Position numbers and translations under genes: made by a program. This document shows positions 24,810-36,343 of a stretch of 64,000 nucleotides of DNA, piece after piece. The stretch lies in NCBI GenBank assembly GCA_016177705.1, contig JACOUT010000008.1, positions 167,677 to 231,676 of the forward strand. The letters are read 5' to 3'. The stretch's first letter is position 1. Each line of letters starts with the position of its first letter. The stretch comes from Deltaproteobacteria bacterium (GTDB taxonomy: Bacteria > Myxococcota > UBA727 > VGSZ01). Below the pieces are notes generated by a model. The model was given only the letters and a program-made list of their open reading frames with translations, was not told the origin of the DNA and did no database searches.

Positions 24810-26396
24810 ATGGCGTCTTCCGAGCACGCGGGGCGGATCACCAGGAATGCGGGAGTGCTGGTCGCGCTGACGACGGTGTCGCGCGTCGGCGGGCTCATCC
24901 GCGAGACGGCCATCTCGCACTACTTCGGGGCGAGCGGGCTGACCGACGTGTTCTACATGGCGTTCACCATCCCGAACGTCATGCGTCGGCTGGTCGCCGA
25001 GGGCACCATGACCGCGGTGGTGCAGCCCGCCTACCAGACGGTGCGCACCCGCGACGGTGACGACGCGGCACGCCGTTTCTATGCGGCCATGCTCGGTTGG
25101 TCCCTGCTCGCGGTGCTCGGCATCGCGGTGCTCGGCGTGGTGGGCGCGCCCGCATTGGTCGCGGCCTTTGCGTCAGGCTTTCTCGACGAGCCCGCCAAGT
25201 TCGCGCACTGCGTCGAGCTGACTCGCTGGCTGTTCCCCGTCGTCATCACCATGTCGCTGGTCGGCATCTCGATGGCGGTGCTGAACGCGCACGACGTCTA
25301 CGCGGTGCCCGCACTCGCGCCCATCGTGCTCAACGTGTCGATGATCGCCTTCACCATCTTGGGTGCGCTCACCTTCCCGCCCGAGCAACGCATCATGGGC
25401 GCGGTCGTCGGCGTGCTGGTCGGTGGCGTCGTACAGGTGGCCGTGCAGCTGCCGGCGCTGGCGCGGCGCGGCTTGCTGGTGCGGCCGCGCCTGACGATGG
25501 ACGCGGAGGTCAAAAGCGCGCTGCTCAAGTTCGTGCCCGGGCTGTTCGGCCTCGCCGTCTACCAGCTCAACATCATCGTGCTTCGGCAGCTCGCCAGCTA
25601 CCTCGAGGAGGGCAGCGTCAGCTACTACAACTATGCCGACCGCTTGATGGAGCTGGCCATCGGCATCTTCGCCATCGCCATCGCCCAGGGAGCGTTCTCG
25701 ACCATGAACGAGCAGGCCGCGAGCGGCCGCATCGACGACCTCAAGGCCACCTGGCGCTTCTCGATGGTGCTGACCAGCCTGATCGCGCTGCCGGCGGCGC
25801 TCGGCCTCGGCGCCATCGCCATCCCCATCACCAGCGTGCTGTACCTGCACGGCGCCTTCACCTGGAGCGACGTGGTCGAGACGGCGTGGGCTGCGCTCGC
25901 GTTCGCGCCTGGGCTCGTCGCCATGAGCGGCACGCGGGCCACCGCGCAGGTGTTCTACGCCCTCGGCGACCAGCGCACGCCGGTGCTGGTGAGCGCCTTC
26001 GTGCTGGCGTCGAACCTTTTGATCGGCGTAGCACTGCTCGGCTACGGCGTGGCCGGGCTCGCGTTCACGCTGTCGCTGTCGTCGTTCATCCAGACCGGCC
26101 TGCTCGTGTACCTGCTGCGGCGCAAGATCGGCGATCTGAAGACCGAGAAGTTCGTGCGTCCGTGGTTCTGGCAGGCACTGCTGTCGGGCGTCGCGGTGTT
26201 CGCCGCCTATGGCATCCAGCTCTTCGGCGACTGGCCACGCGGCCTGACCGCCACCAACACCGTCGTGCTCACGGCGGCGGTGGGCGCGGCCGTGCTGCTC
26301 TACGGCGGTGGCGCGCTCGCGCTCAAGCTCGAAGGCGTCGAGCAGGTGGCGGGCGGCGTCACGCGCCGCCTGCGCCGCCTCGCCGGCCGTCGTTGA
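24810..26396 (+). CDS. murJ: Lipid II flippase MurJ (MviN family)
   Basis: 528 residues, about 14 membrane segments, MOP superfamily. It moves lipid II across the inner membrane for peptidoglycan synthesis. The N-terminal TVSRVGGLIRETAISHYFGAS matches the family start (SR..G..R....A..FG), and MRRLVAEGTMTAVVQPAY the adjoining conserved cytoplasmic loop (RR...EG....A..P). AAAGGGAG precedes the ATG. The 3' end overlaps the convergent mazG gene by 38 bases. Confidence 0.93.
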   Translation: MASSEHAGRITRNAGVLVALTTVSRVGGLIRETAISHYFGASGLTDVFYMAFTIPNVMRRLVAEGTMTAVVQPAYQTVRTRDGDDAARRFYAAMLGWSLLAVLGIAVLGVVGAPALVAAFASGFLDEPAKFAHCVELTRWLFPVVITMSLVGISMAVLNAHDVYAVPALAPIVLNVSMIAFTILGALTFPPEQRIMGAVVGVLVGGVVQVAVQLPALARRGLLVRPRLTMDAEVKSALLKFVPGLFGLAVYQLNIIVLRQLASYLEEGSVSYYNYADRLMELAIGIFAIAIAQGAFSTMNEQAASGRIDDLKATWRFSMVLTSLIALPAALGLGAIAIPITSVLYLHGAFTWSDVVETAWAALAFAPGLVAMSGTRATAQVFYALGDQRTPVLVSAFVLASNLLIGVALLGYGVAGLAFTLSLSSFIQTGLLVYLLRRKIGDLKTEKFVRPWFWQALLSGVAVFAAYGIQLFGDWPRGLTATNTVVLTAAVGAAVLLYGGGALALKLEGVEQVAGGVTRRLRRLAGRR

Positions 26397-27255
26397 GGCG
26401 CGCGCTGTCGAGCCTCGCGTCGATGAGGCGCTTGGCCTCCTGCCAGCGCCGCTCCAGCTCGTCGAGGTGCTCTTTCTCAGGGGTCTTGCCCTCGGCGGCC
26501 AGGCTCTCCTCGACGAGGCGGAAGCGCTCCTCGAAGCGTGCGATGGTGGCGCGCACCGCGCCCTCGGGGTCGATCTCGAAGTGCCGCGACAGGTTGACCA
26601 ACGCATACAGCAGGTCGCCGAGCTCGTGGCCGATCTTGGCCTTGTCGCCGGAGTCGAGCGCCTCCTCGAGCTCGCCGAGCTCCTCCTTGATCTTCTCGAC
26701 GACGCCGTGGTGGCTCGGCCAGTCGAAGCCGGCGCCGCGCGCCTTCTCGCCCGTGCGGTAGGCGCGCAACAGGGCAGGGAGGTGCTTGGGCACGCCGTCG
26801 AGCGCGCTCGCCTTCTTGCCGCCGCCGTCGCCGGCCTTGGCCGCCCGCTCCTTGCGCTTGACGGCCTCCCAGCCCTCCTTGGAGCCGGGCGTGCCCTCGG
26901 GGACCTCGCTGGCGAAGATGTGGGGGTGGCGGCGCACCAGCTTGTCGGTGATGGCGGCGCAGACATCGCCGAGGTCGAAGCGGCCGTGCTCCCGTTGGAT
27001 CTCGGTCTGAAAGACGATCTGGAGCAGCAGATCGCCGAGCTCCTCCTTGTGTTCCACCACGCGCGCACCGCCGCCGTCCTCGTCGAGCGCGTCCATCACT
27101 TCGAGCACCTCGTGTGCCTCCTCGAGCAGGTAGGGGCGCAGCGTCTTGACCGTCTGCTCGTGGTCCCACGGGCAGCCGTTCGGGCCGCGAAGGCGGGTCA
27201 TGGTGTCGGCGAGCTCGAGGAACTGGGCGGCGGCGTCACGGCGCAGGGGGGGCAC
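26359..27255 (-). CDS. mazG: Nucleoside triphosphate pyrophosphohydrolase MazG
   Basis: 298 residues. RLRGPNGCPWDHEQT, the conserved start of MazG, is followed by LEEAHEV and EELGDLLLQIVFQ (EExxE...ExxD metal site), and a second MazG-like repeat has KEELGELEEAL and HELGDLLYALVNL. It hydrolyses NTPs to NMP and pyrophosphate, cleaning noncanonical nucleotides or lowering (p)ppGpp. An acidic/Lys-rich linker separates the two repeats. The start is uncertain: GTG 27255 with GGAG before it is preferred; ATG 27309, only nine bases from the divergent J-protein start, is possible. Confidence 0.92.
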   Translation of the reverse strand: MPPLRRDAAAQFLELADTMTRLRGPNGCPWDHEQTVKTLRPYLLEEAHEVLEVMDALDEDGGGARVVEHKEELGDLLLQIVFQTEIQREHGRFDLGDVCAAITDKLVRRHPHIFASEVPEGTPGSKEGWEAVKRKERAAKAGDGGGKKASALDGVPKHLPALLRAYRTGEKARGAGFDWPSHHGVVEKIKEELGELEEALDSGDKAKIGHELGDLLYALVNLSRHFEIDPEGAVRATIARFEERFRLVEESLAAEGKTPEKEHLDELERRWQEAKRLIDARLDSARLNDGRRGGAGGA

Positions 27256-27318
27256 GGGTGCTCCGATGAGATTCGCTTCTTGAGCCTGGGACGGAACCGT
27301 CGTTAGCATCCCTGCTCG

Positions 27319-28572
27319 ATGTCGACGACGCCCGAGCCGGAGTTTGCCTACGAGGTTGGCGCCGGTGTCGACATCACCAAGCTGCCGCTCACACCGGAAG
27401 AGGGCGTCGTGGTGTCGCGCATCCTCGGACGCAGGGTGACCGCCGACGACCTCGTCAAAGAGAGCGTGGTGCCGCAGGCGCGTGCGGCTTCCGTCCTCGA
27501 AAGCCTGGTGCGCAAGGGCGCCGTGCTCCGTGTTGGGGCGGGGCGTCCAGGTGGTCACGCCGCCGGCCCCGACCCCTACAAGGGCATCGTGTTCTCGATG
27601 GTCGACCTGTCGGAGCCGGCCGACCTCACCGAGGACCAACGGAAGCGCATCCTGTTCTTCGACATGAACCTCGAGAGCTGGAGCCACTACAAGCTGCTCG
27701 GCTCCAAGCGCACGGCGACGCCCGCCGAGGTCAAGGTCGCGTATTTCAAGTCGTCCAAGGAGTTCCACCCGGACGCGTTCTTTCGGAAGAACCTCGGCAG
27801 CTTCCGTGAGCGCCTCGATCGCATCTTCCGCGCCATGAAGACGGCGTACGACACGCTGCAAGACCCTCAGAAGCGTGCCAAGTACGACGAGACCGCCATC
27901 ATCGAGCTGACGCCGGAGGAGGAGGCCGAGCTCGAGCGCCTCGCCGCCGACAAGCGCAAGGCTGACGACGCCAAACGCAGAGACGAGCGCAACGCAGACC
28001 GCATGAAGGATCAGCGGCTCAAGCGCAACCCGATGGCCGAGCGCATCAAGAAGGCCCGCGACTACCTGCGGATGGCGGAGGACGCGCAGCGCGCCGGAAA
28101 GCTCGACGAGGCGGCCAACCACGCGCGCCTGGCGGTCGGGTACGACGAGTCGATCAAGGGCAAGGCCGACGCCATCGTGCTCGTCGCCGAGCGCGCGCGT
28201 GCCGCCACCATGATGAAGCGCATCCAACAGATCATCGCGTCGCCCTCCGACATGCGCGACCTGGCCGACGAGCTGAACCGCGTCGCCGATGAGGTCGCGG
28301 AGGTGGCGGCGCGCGCCAATGACGGCCCGCTGTTGTGCGAGGTCTCGAGCGTGCTGATGAAGCTCAAACGGCCGGTGCGCGCAGCCAAGCTCGCCCAGCA
28401 AGCCGCCGATGTCGACTCGAGGAACCCACGCGCCTGGGAGGCCTTGGCGGAGGCGGCCCACGCCGACTCGAAGTGGGCCATCCTGCTGCGCGCCTCCGAT
28501 CGCTGGTTGCAGCTCGAGCCGGGCAACGCGCGCGCGAAGGAGCTGCACAAGGTCGGCAAGCGCCAGACCTGA
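27319..28572 (+). CDS. J-domain co-chaperone with N-terminal winged-helix-like module
   Basis: 417 residues. A helical module at 20-73 (LPLTPEEGVVVSRILGRRV to VLESLVRKGAVLRVG) precedes a J domain at about 121-190 with the HPD tripeptide at 150-152 (SKEFHPDAFF) and YDTLQDPQKRAKYDE. A charged coiled region (about 200-240) and TPR-like helices follow to the end. The J domain stimulates ATP hydrolysis by Hsp70, and dnaK follows 141 bases downstream, so they are probable partners. It is not canonical DnaJ: no G/F or zinc-finger region. The N-terminal module resembles the C-terminus of the protein encoded after dnaK. Confidence 0.85.
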   Translation: MSTTPEPEFAYEVGAGVDITKLPLTPEEGVVVSRILGRRVTADDLVKESVVPQARAASVLESLVRKGAVLRVGAGRPGGHAAGPDPYKGIVFSMVDLSEPADLTEDQRKRILFFDMNLESWSHYKLLGSKRTATPAEVKVAYFKSSKEFHPDAFFRKNLGSFRERLDRIFRAMKTAYDTLQDPQKRAKYDETAIIELTPEEEAELERLAADKRKADDAKRRDERNADRMKDQRLKRNPMAERIKKARDYLRMAEDAQRAGKLDEAANHARLAVGYDESIKGKADAIVLVAERARAATMMKRIQQIIASPSDMRDLADELNRVADEVAEVAARANDGPLLCEVSSVLMKLKRPVRAAKLAQQAADVDSRNPRAWEALAEAAHADSKWAILLRASDRWLQLEPGNARAKELHKVGKRQT

Positions 28573-28713
28573 GCCGGGGTGGCCGGTCGACTCACAGGTT
28601 GAATCGGAGCCGGAAAGGTGGGCATCCTCCGGGCGGGTGGGGATCGGATGACCGTTCCCCCGGGATAGCCCTGGTCGCCGCGGCACGAGCGCCGTCGCGC
28701 CCCGGGGGGGTGC

Positions 28714-30558
<1,845 letters not shown>

Positions 30559-30643
30559 GGCGTCCCGAGCTGATGTGGGTTGAACCGGCGCAGACCCGGC
30601 CGGTGTCTCGACCCGTGCCGCCGAGTTGCATTAGAAACGTAGC

Positions 30644-33091
30644 GTGAGCAGCCAGATCGACGCGTGGCTCGAGGAGGGCCTGCGGCACTACAGCCAGGGT
30701 GACCCGGCGCGCGCCCTCGAGGCGTGGTACCGCATCCTCGACGTCGAGCCTGGGCACTCGCTCACCAAGCAGTACGTCGACTACGTGCGACAGGTCTATC
30801 ACATCGACGCGCCCTCCCGGCCGAGCGACGGCGACGTGCTCGCGCCGCCCGAGTCGTCGAGCGAGAGCGCGGCGGTGGCCCCGGAGCTGTCCGTGCCCGC
30901 GAGTGACGCAGCCGAGGAAACGGCGAAGGTACGCGCCACCAGCGGCGCCGCCGTCGAGGTAGCGGTCGAGGCCTCGCTCGACGTGAGCGTCGACGCCGCG
31001 TTTGCCGAGAGCGCGACCTCGGGCGCCGACGGTCTCGGCGTGGGGCCGTCGTCCGCGGCGAGCTTCGACGAGGCGATCGTCGACCTGGCGCCGCCTGCGT
31101 CCCAGCAGGCACCGCGCACCGATCGCGTCGACCTCGAGGCCCTCGCCATCGCCTCGGTGGTCGTGCCCGAGGCGGCGATGGCGGCGGTACCGTCACCCGG
31201 CTCGGCGGCAGAGCCCAGGCCGACCCTGCCCCCGTCGTTCGCGCCGACCTCGCCGCCAGCACCTGCGCCCGAGGAGCAGAAGAAGGGCATCGTTGGTTTT
31301 GACGCGTCGGCCGACTGGGGTGACCTGGTCGACTCTGCCTTCGACGTGGTGGCGCCGAAGTCGGGCGCCGCGTCGCGCCAGCCGCCGCCCCCGCGCACCG
31401 CGACGCCGATGGCGAGCCGCACGCCGACCGCCACGCAGACGGGGGGCGAGGCGCCCCAGACCGCTGCGCCGGCGGGCGCGGGGGCCGCAGCCGCGAACGC
31501 GGCGTCGTCGCCGCCGCCCTCCACCGGGCCAGCGGCGCCCGAGACGACCGCACCCGCCAACCCTACCGCCACCAGCGTGCCGAAGATGGCGGCACAAAAC
31601 CCGTGGGCGCCGCGCCGGCAGCCGGGCCAACCGTCATCGGCGGCCCATGCGCCCGCGTCGGACACCGGCACGTTCGCGGTGCCGCCGCACACGCCCGTGC
31701 TTGGGCCGCCACCGGGAGTGGCTGCATCGCCGCCGTCGCCGCCTCCCTCCTTCGTCGCGCCACCGACGGAGCCCGGGGCGACCGCAGCCCGGTTCGCCTC
31801 AGCCCCAAGGGAGCCGAACGTAGCGCAAGCGCCGTCGACGCCCCCGCCGACACCGCCGCCGGCACCAACCACGCCCCTGCCGCCAGGCACGATGGCGAAC
31901 TTCGACCCATGGCAGGGCGACTCGGTGCCGCACCCCGTGCCGGTCCAGGCAGAAGCCGTGCTGGCGGCCGCCTCGGAGCACCTCGACCTGCCACCACCGA
32001 CGCCGAGCCCGCTCGACACCGCACAGGTGCTCGAACGGCTGGTGCGTGAGGGGAAGATCCCTCCGCCCAAGGCGAAAGAGGACCCCTCGGCCGGCTTCGA
32101 CGTCGACATCGACTTTGGCGAGCCGGCGGCACCCGCGCCGCCCGCGCCGCCCGCGACCATGCGACCGCCTTCTCCCCCGTCGTTTGCTGCCCCGCCGGCA
32201 TGGAAGTCAGGTGCGGTCGAGGAGGTGCCCGCCGGCGCGCGCGCCGCGGCGCGCGCCGCGCCTGCCACGCCGGCGGCCGCCGTCGAGGAGAAGGTCGCCG
32301 GCGTGCGCATGCGCTACGACGACTACAGCAACTACCGCGGTCCCGCCGCGACGCCGAGCAGGGGGGCGGCGCTGACGACACCGCCGCAGACGCCGGTCCT
32401 CGCCGGTCCGCCACCGGCACCCCCACCGCCGCCACCGCCGCCGCCACCGCCACCGCCGCCACCGCCGCCACCGCCGCCACCGCCGCCACCGCCGCCACCG
32501 CCGCCGCCATCGACGCCAGCGGTCGCGGCGCCGACCTCACCGCCGCCGTTGGCTGCGGACCCGTGGGAGGAGATCGACAGCATCGCCGCCACCGTCGATC
32601 TCGACCGAGCGCCGAGCCCGTCGGCGCCACTGGAGCAGATGCTGGCACCGAGCGGCGGCGGCCTCGCGGCCTGGCCGTCCACGCCAGGCAGCGCCACGCC
32701 GGTCACGGGGCCGCAGGACGAGTGCGAAGAGCTGATGCGGGGCGCGCGAGAGCTGTTCGACCTCGGCGACTTCTCGGGCTCGCTCGAGTTGGTCGAAAAG
32801 GCGTTGCGCACCAACCCGAACCACGACGGCGCCCGGGCCTACATGCAGCGGAACGAAGCGACGCTGCTGCGCATGTACGAGTCGAAGCTCGGCAACCTGG
32901 CGAAGACGCCGCGACAACTCGTGCCGCCCGACGAGGTCATCTGGATGAACATGCACCACAAGGCAGGGTTCATCCTGTCGCAGGTGGACGGCATGATGAG
33001 CTACGACGACCTGCTCGCCATCTCGGGCATGTCGCGCTTCGACACCATGCGCATCCTGCACGACCTGGTGCAGCAAGGCATCATCGGCTGA
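30644..33091 (+). CDS. TPR and proline-rich protein with C-terminal winged-helix-like module
   Basis: 815 residues from GTG 30644. An N-terminal TPR-like unit (about 5-50: EEGLRHYSQGDPARALEAWYRIL) is followed by some 650 residues rich in Pro, Ala and Ser with a run of about 30 prolines, surely disordered. A second TPR-like unit is at about 690-740 (ARELFDLGDFSGSLELVEKAL). The last 60 residues (LVPPDEVIWMNMHH to ILHDLVQQGIIG) match the type of module found at the N-terminus of the J-protein before dnaK. A scaffold role, for instance in motility or polarity, is plausible. It lies 85 bases after dnaK and 10 before the methyltransferase gene. Confidence 0.75.
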   Translation: MSSQIDAWLEEGLRHYSQGDPARALEAWYRILDVEPGHSLTKQYVDYVRQVYHIDAPSRPSDGDVLAPPESSSESAAVAPELSVPASDAAEETAKVRATSGAAVEVAVEASLDVSVDAAFAESATSGADGLGVGPSSAASFDEAIVDLAPPASQQAPRTDRVDLEALAIASVVVPEAAMAAVPSPGSAAEPRPTLPPSFAPTSPPAPAPEEQKKGIVGFDASADWGDLVDSAFDVVAPKSGAASRQPPPPRTATPMASRTPTATQTGGEAPQTAAPAGAGAAAANAASSPPPSTGPAAPETTAPANPTATSVPKMAAQNPWAPRRQPGQPSSAAHAPASDTGTFAVPPHTPVLGPPPGVAASPPSPPPSFVAPPTEPGATAARFASAPREPNVAQAPSTPPPTPPPAPTTPLPPGTMANFDPWQGDSVPHPVPVQAEAVLAAASEHLDLPPPTPSPLDTAQVLERLVREGKIPPPKAKEDPSAGFDVDIDFGEPAAPAPPAPPATMRPPSPPSFAAPPAWKSGAVEEVPAGARAAARAAPATPAAAVEEKVAGVRMRYDDYSNYRGPAATPSRGAALTTPPQTPVLAGPPPAPPPPPPPPPPPPPPPPPPPPPPPPPPPPPPSTPAVAAPTSPPPLAADPWEEIDSIAATVDLDRAPSPSAPLEQMLAPSGGGLAAWPSTPGSATPVTGPQDECEELMRGARELFDLGDFSGSLELVEKALRTNPNHDGARAYMQRNEATLLRMYESKLGNLAKTPRQLVPPDEVIWMNMHHKAGFILSQVDGMMSYDDLLAISGMSRFDTMRILHDLVQQGIIG
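32420..32509 (+). repeat. Polyproline-coding CCG/CCA repeat
   Basis: About 30 consecutive proline codons (CCG, CCC, CCA mixed) in the disordered part of the TPR/proline-rich protein. Such a run stalls ribosomes unless EF-P is present, and its length may vary between strains. Confidence 0.9.
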
Positions 33092-33101
33092 GCGTGTCGC
33101 C

Positions 33102-33929
33102 ATGCGTATGATCGACGACGAGACCGCGTTGCCCGAGGCGCTCCTCGGCAAACGATGGCACGAGCTGGACATCTACCAGGCCCCCGAGTGGTACGACGTC
33201 GACTACGCCGGCTATCGCGGCGAGGAGGCGTTCTACCGGCTCGTGCTCGAGCGGTGCGCCAAGGGCGGCCGTCTCGTGGTCGAGCTTGGCGCTGGCACCG
33301 GGCGCCTGGCGCTGCGCTTTGTGGCTGCAGGCTTCCGCGTGCACGCCGTCGAGCCGGCGCCTGCCATGCGCGCGCTGCTGCTCGAAAAGGCCGCAGCCGC
33401 GGGCCTGGCGGGCAGCGCCTCCTTCACCGTCGAGGACGCGCTGGCCGCCACCTTCGCGCCGCCCGAGCGCCCGAGCGTGGTGCTGTTCCCGTTCAACGGG
33501 CTCTTGCACCTGCGGACCACCGAGGAGCTGCACGCGAGCTTTCGCCACATTCGAGAGACGCTCGCGCCCGACGGGCGCTTCGCGCTCGACTGTACCGGGC
33601 CCTACTGGGACGCCATGCTGTTCGGGCCCACCGCCTGGGGGCGCGCCGACGAGCGCGTGCACCCCGCGACCGGGGCCAAGGTGCTCACCTGCGATCGCTC
33701 CGGCTACGACGCGACCACGCGCCAGATGCGCATCGACATCCGCTACCTGATCGAGGGCACCGATGAGGGCGTACAGATCGAGCTGCGCCAGACCATGTGG
33801 ACCTGGCAGCAGGTGCTGGCGGCGCTCAATGCGTGCGGCTTCGTTGTCGAGCAACAGCTCGGCGACGTCGACTTGGCGCCGTTCGACGAAGGCAGCCCGC
33901 GCCTGCTCGTGTGCGCGGCCTGCCGCTAG
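33102..33929 (+). CDS. Class I SAM-dependent methyltransferase
   Basis: 275 residues. Motif I VVELGAGTGRLAL (about 61-73) is followed by an acidic end of strand 2 (VHAVEPAPAM), and motif II/III equivalents VVLFPFNGLLHL and LAPDGRFALD are in order. A helical N-terminus precedes (ALLGKRWHELDIYQAPEWYDVDYA). The substrate cannot be told. ATG 33102 lies ten bases after the preceding stop; a second ATG two codons in is possible. It ends four bases before the convergent lipoprotein gene. Confidence 0.85.
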   Translation: MRMIDDETALPEALLGKRWHELDIYQAPEWYDVDYAGYRGEEAFYRLVLERCAKGGRLVVELGAGTGRLALRFVAAGFRVHAVEPAPAMRALLLEKAAAAGLAGSASFTVEDALAATFAPPERPSVVLFPFNGLLHLRTTEELHASFRHIRETLAPDGRFALDCTGPYWDAMLFGPTAWGRADERVHPATGAKVLTCDRSGYDATTRQMRIDIRYLIEGTDEGVQIELRQTMWTWQQVLAALNACGFVVEQQLGDVDLAPFDEGSPRLLVCAACR

Positions 33930-33933
33930 AGCG

Positions 33934-34818
33934 CTACTGCGCTGCGCCGATGATGTCGGCGGCGCTGACGCTGTAGACCAGCGTGGCCTTGAGCTGCACC
34001 TGCGCCTGGCCGCCGGGCTTGAGCACGGTGTCGGGGTCGCCGGCCTTCTGCTTGAGCGCGAGGCCCGAGCCCTCGGGCACCGCCGTCACCAGCGTGAAAG
34101 CGGCGCTCTTGACGGCCGCGTTGAAGGCCTCGTTGCCGCCCTCGACGAACTCGACGGGCGCGTCGGTGGTGCCGCCCGCGAGCTGGCTGACGTCGAGCGT
34201 GCCGTCCTCGTCGACGTCGAGGCCGATGGTGCCGACCTTGGTGACCGTGCCGGCAGCGATGAGCGCCTCGGCGTCCACTGGACCGGCGCCGACGTCTTCC
34301 TGGGTGATGTACAGGTCGATGAGCGGCGCGTCGAAGGAGAGCGTGTTCTCCGGCCACTGCAGCACCACGGCATCGATGCGCACGTCCTTGACCGCGTCCG
34401 GCGTCTGGACGCCCTCCTCGGAGAGCGCGGCGGCGACGTCGACCGGCAGCGCGACCTCGATCTCGCTCGCCTCTTTGACGCCCATGTCCTCCATGAGCTG
34501 GTTGGCGTCCGCGGTGCCGCCGCCGGGCAGGTCGACCGTGCCGGGGAACTCGTCAGGCATGGTCGGGTCCGCGCAGTCACGCCCCGCCTCGCTCTGGCAG
34601 ATGGCGGTGAGCGCGATGCACGCAGCGGAGTCGGCGGTCGAGCAGGCGCTGCCCTCCGCCTCGCCGATGGGGCCGTCCACGTCGATGTCGGTGGGAGGCG
34701 AGGTCAGGTCGATGGGCAGCTCGACGTCCTGACCGAACAGCGACGAGAGCAGGTCGCAGCCCGAGGCGGCGAGCGCGAAAGGGACGAGTGACAAAGCGAC
34801 GATGAAACGCGACAGCAT
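33934..34818 (-). CDS. Lipoprotein of unknown function, 294 residues
   Basis: ATG 34818 begins a signal peptide (MLSRFIVALSLVPFALAASGC, Cys21), with Asp right after the Cys. In Enterobacteria Asp at this +2 position holds lipoproteins in the inner membrane; whether this applies here is uncertain. The mature part is acidic (pI low), beta-rich, with three further Cys pairs near the N-terminus (ACSTADSAACIALTAICQ). The C-terminus is a beta sandwich-like repeat of hydrophobic stretches. No catalytic motif was seen. The frame stays open 45 codons upstream, but those codons give no signal peptide. Confidence 0.7.
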   Translation of the reverse strand: MLSRFIVALSLVPFALAASGCDLLSSLFGQDVELPIDLTSPPTDIDVDGPIGEAEGSACSTADSAACIALTAICQSEAGRDCADPTMPDEFPGTVDLPGGGTADANQLMEDMGVKEASEIEVALPVDVAAALSEEGVQTPDAVKDVRIDAVVLQWPENTLSFDAPLIDLYITQEDVGAGPVDAEALIAAGTVTKVGTIGLDVDEDGTLDVSQLAGGTTDAPVEFVEGGNEAFNAAVKSAAFTLVTAVPEGSGLALKQKAGDPDTVLKPGGQAQVQLKATLVYSVSAADIIGAAQ

Positions 34819-34949
34819 GGTTCCTCCACCCCCGGGCACCTTAGCCGGTCTACGGGTGGCACGCTCGTAGCGCGGTGCCCTCGCGCGACCATGAGACACA
34901 CCACCGCCCACCCACGCGCACCTCGGCGTTCCCAACACGGCGGGCGCCC

Positions 34950-36278
34950 TCAACGGCGTCGCGCTCGCCCTGAAGGTGCCGGCGCCCGCCCTGCGGACGA
35001 GAGGTGCGCGAGCAGCGCCAGGCAGGCGGTCGACAGCGCCGCCTGGTCACCTGCCGGCACCACCTGCGCCGCCAGGCGCGCCTGCGGGTCGAGCACTCCG
35101 TCGGCGCGTGCACGCAACACCGCCTGCACCAGAGGGAAGGTGGTGGCGTCTCGGTCCGGCTCGTCGCCGGCAAGCGCGAGCGACGGCAGCGAGACCAGCG
35201 AGGACGCACGTGCCGGTAACGCTCCGTTGCCGAGCGCGTTGTCGACCGGCACCAGGTGGCCGCTGGCGGCGTCGTGCACCATGGTCGGTACGCACGGCGT
35301 GGTGCCGGAGCTGACGATGGCTCCGGCGCGCACCGCACGGCCGAGCGCCTGCAACGCGGCCTCGAGCGCGCCGGCGCTCGGCTCGACGACGACCAGCAAC
35401 GCGCGCGCGCGCTTGAGCCTCACGGCAGCCTCACGGCAGCGGCGGTCGACCTCCGCGTCGGGCAGCGCCTCGCAGCGCACGGCGACAGCACCTGGGCCGA
35501 CGGGCAGGTGCCCGTCGGCGCGCTCGGCGGCGAGGCGCTCGTCGAGGGCGGCGGGGTCGGCGGCGATCAGGCGCTCGATGCCGGCGTAGACCAGCTCGTC
35601 TCTTGGGGGACGCGGCTCGGCGCGCTCGCCCAGCGCGGTGAGCGGCGCCCGCAGGCGTCGCGCGAAGGGGGAGAGCAGATCGTGCACCCGTGCGGCGCCG
35701 TCGCCCGTCACCAGGTAGCAGGGGCGGTCGCCGACCAGCGCCGCGAGCGCGGCCGTGTCGACGCGCGGGCCCGTCGGGGACAGCTCGACCACCCTGGCAC
35801 TGCCGCCGAGGCGCAGGGCCTCGAGCGCGTCCTTGGCGGTCTGCGGCGTCGCGAAGGCTGCGCGCAGCGCGTCGGGTGCGGCCGGCAGGCCGTGGGCGAG
35901 CTTGGCGGCCTCGAGCGCGAGCCCGGCGAGCAACAGCAGCGCGTCGCCGGCCAGATTTTCCTGGGGAGCAGCGTGCAGCTCCGCCGCACCGTCGTCTGCT
36001 GCGCTCACGCGCCACGGCCTGCGCCATGGTGCCGCGAGCACGCGCAGGCGCGTCGCGCCGAGCAGCAGGTCGCCGCCGAGCGCGCGCATGCGGGCGACGA
36101 ACGCGGCGTCCACCTCGTCCGCGGCCGCACCCGCGTGACCGGACGGTCGCGCCGCGCGGTAGGCCGCCAGCACCTGCTCGGTGTCGCACGCACCGTCGTC
36201 CGCGAGCGCTCGCGCCGCGCGTGCCAGCAGGCGCACCGCCTCGCCGCGCGCTTGACCGGGGATCGCCGCCTCGTCCAT
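34950..36278 (-). CDS. Hypothetical protein, 442 residues
   Basis: Not recognised. The start is set at MDEAAIPGQ because longer in-frame starts give low-complexity, unconvincing residues. It is soluble, rich in Ala/Leu/Arg, with no signal peptide. A mixed alpha/beta pattern around residues 280-330 (KRARALLVVVEPSAGALEAAL, then RAGAIVSSGTTPCVPTMV) looks like a Rossmann-type half, but I see no P-loop or dinucleotide motif. Divergent from gpsA with 65 bases between starts; the 131 bases on its other side contain no visible gene. Confidence 0.55.
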   Translation of the reverse strand: MDEAAIPGQARGEAVRLLARAARALADDGACDTEQVLAAYRAARPSGHAGAAADEVDAAFVARMRALGGDLLLGATRLRVLAAPWRRPWRVSAADDGAAELHAAPQENLAGDALLLLAGLALEAAKLAHGLPAAPDALRAAFATPQTAKDALEALRLGGSARVVELSPTGPRVDTAALAALVGDRPCYLVTGDGAARVHDLLSPFARRLRAPLTALGERAEPRPPRDELVYAGIERLIAADPAALDERLAAERADGHLPVGPGAVAVRCEALPDAEVDRRCREAAVRLKRARALLVVVEPSAGALEAALQALGRAVRAGAIVSSGTTPCVPTMVHDAASGHLVPVDNALGNGALPARASSLVSLPSLALAGDEPDRDATTFPLVQAVLRARADGVLDPQARLAAQVVPAGDQAALSTACLALLAHLSSAGRAPAPSGRARRR

Positions 36279-36343
36279 CGTCGGTAACCGTAGACCAACC
36301 GCCGCGGGCGGTGGGTGGACGACCAATCGGCGAGGGAGCGGTC

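Noticed and set aside
28573..28713. Heat-shock operator such as CIRCE before dnaK
   Set aside because: No inverted repeat of the TTAGCACTC-N9-GAGTGCTAA kind was found in the 141 bases.
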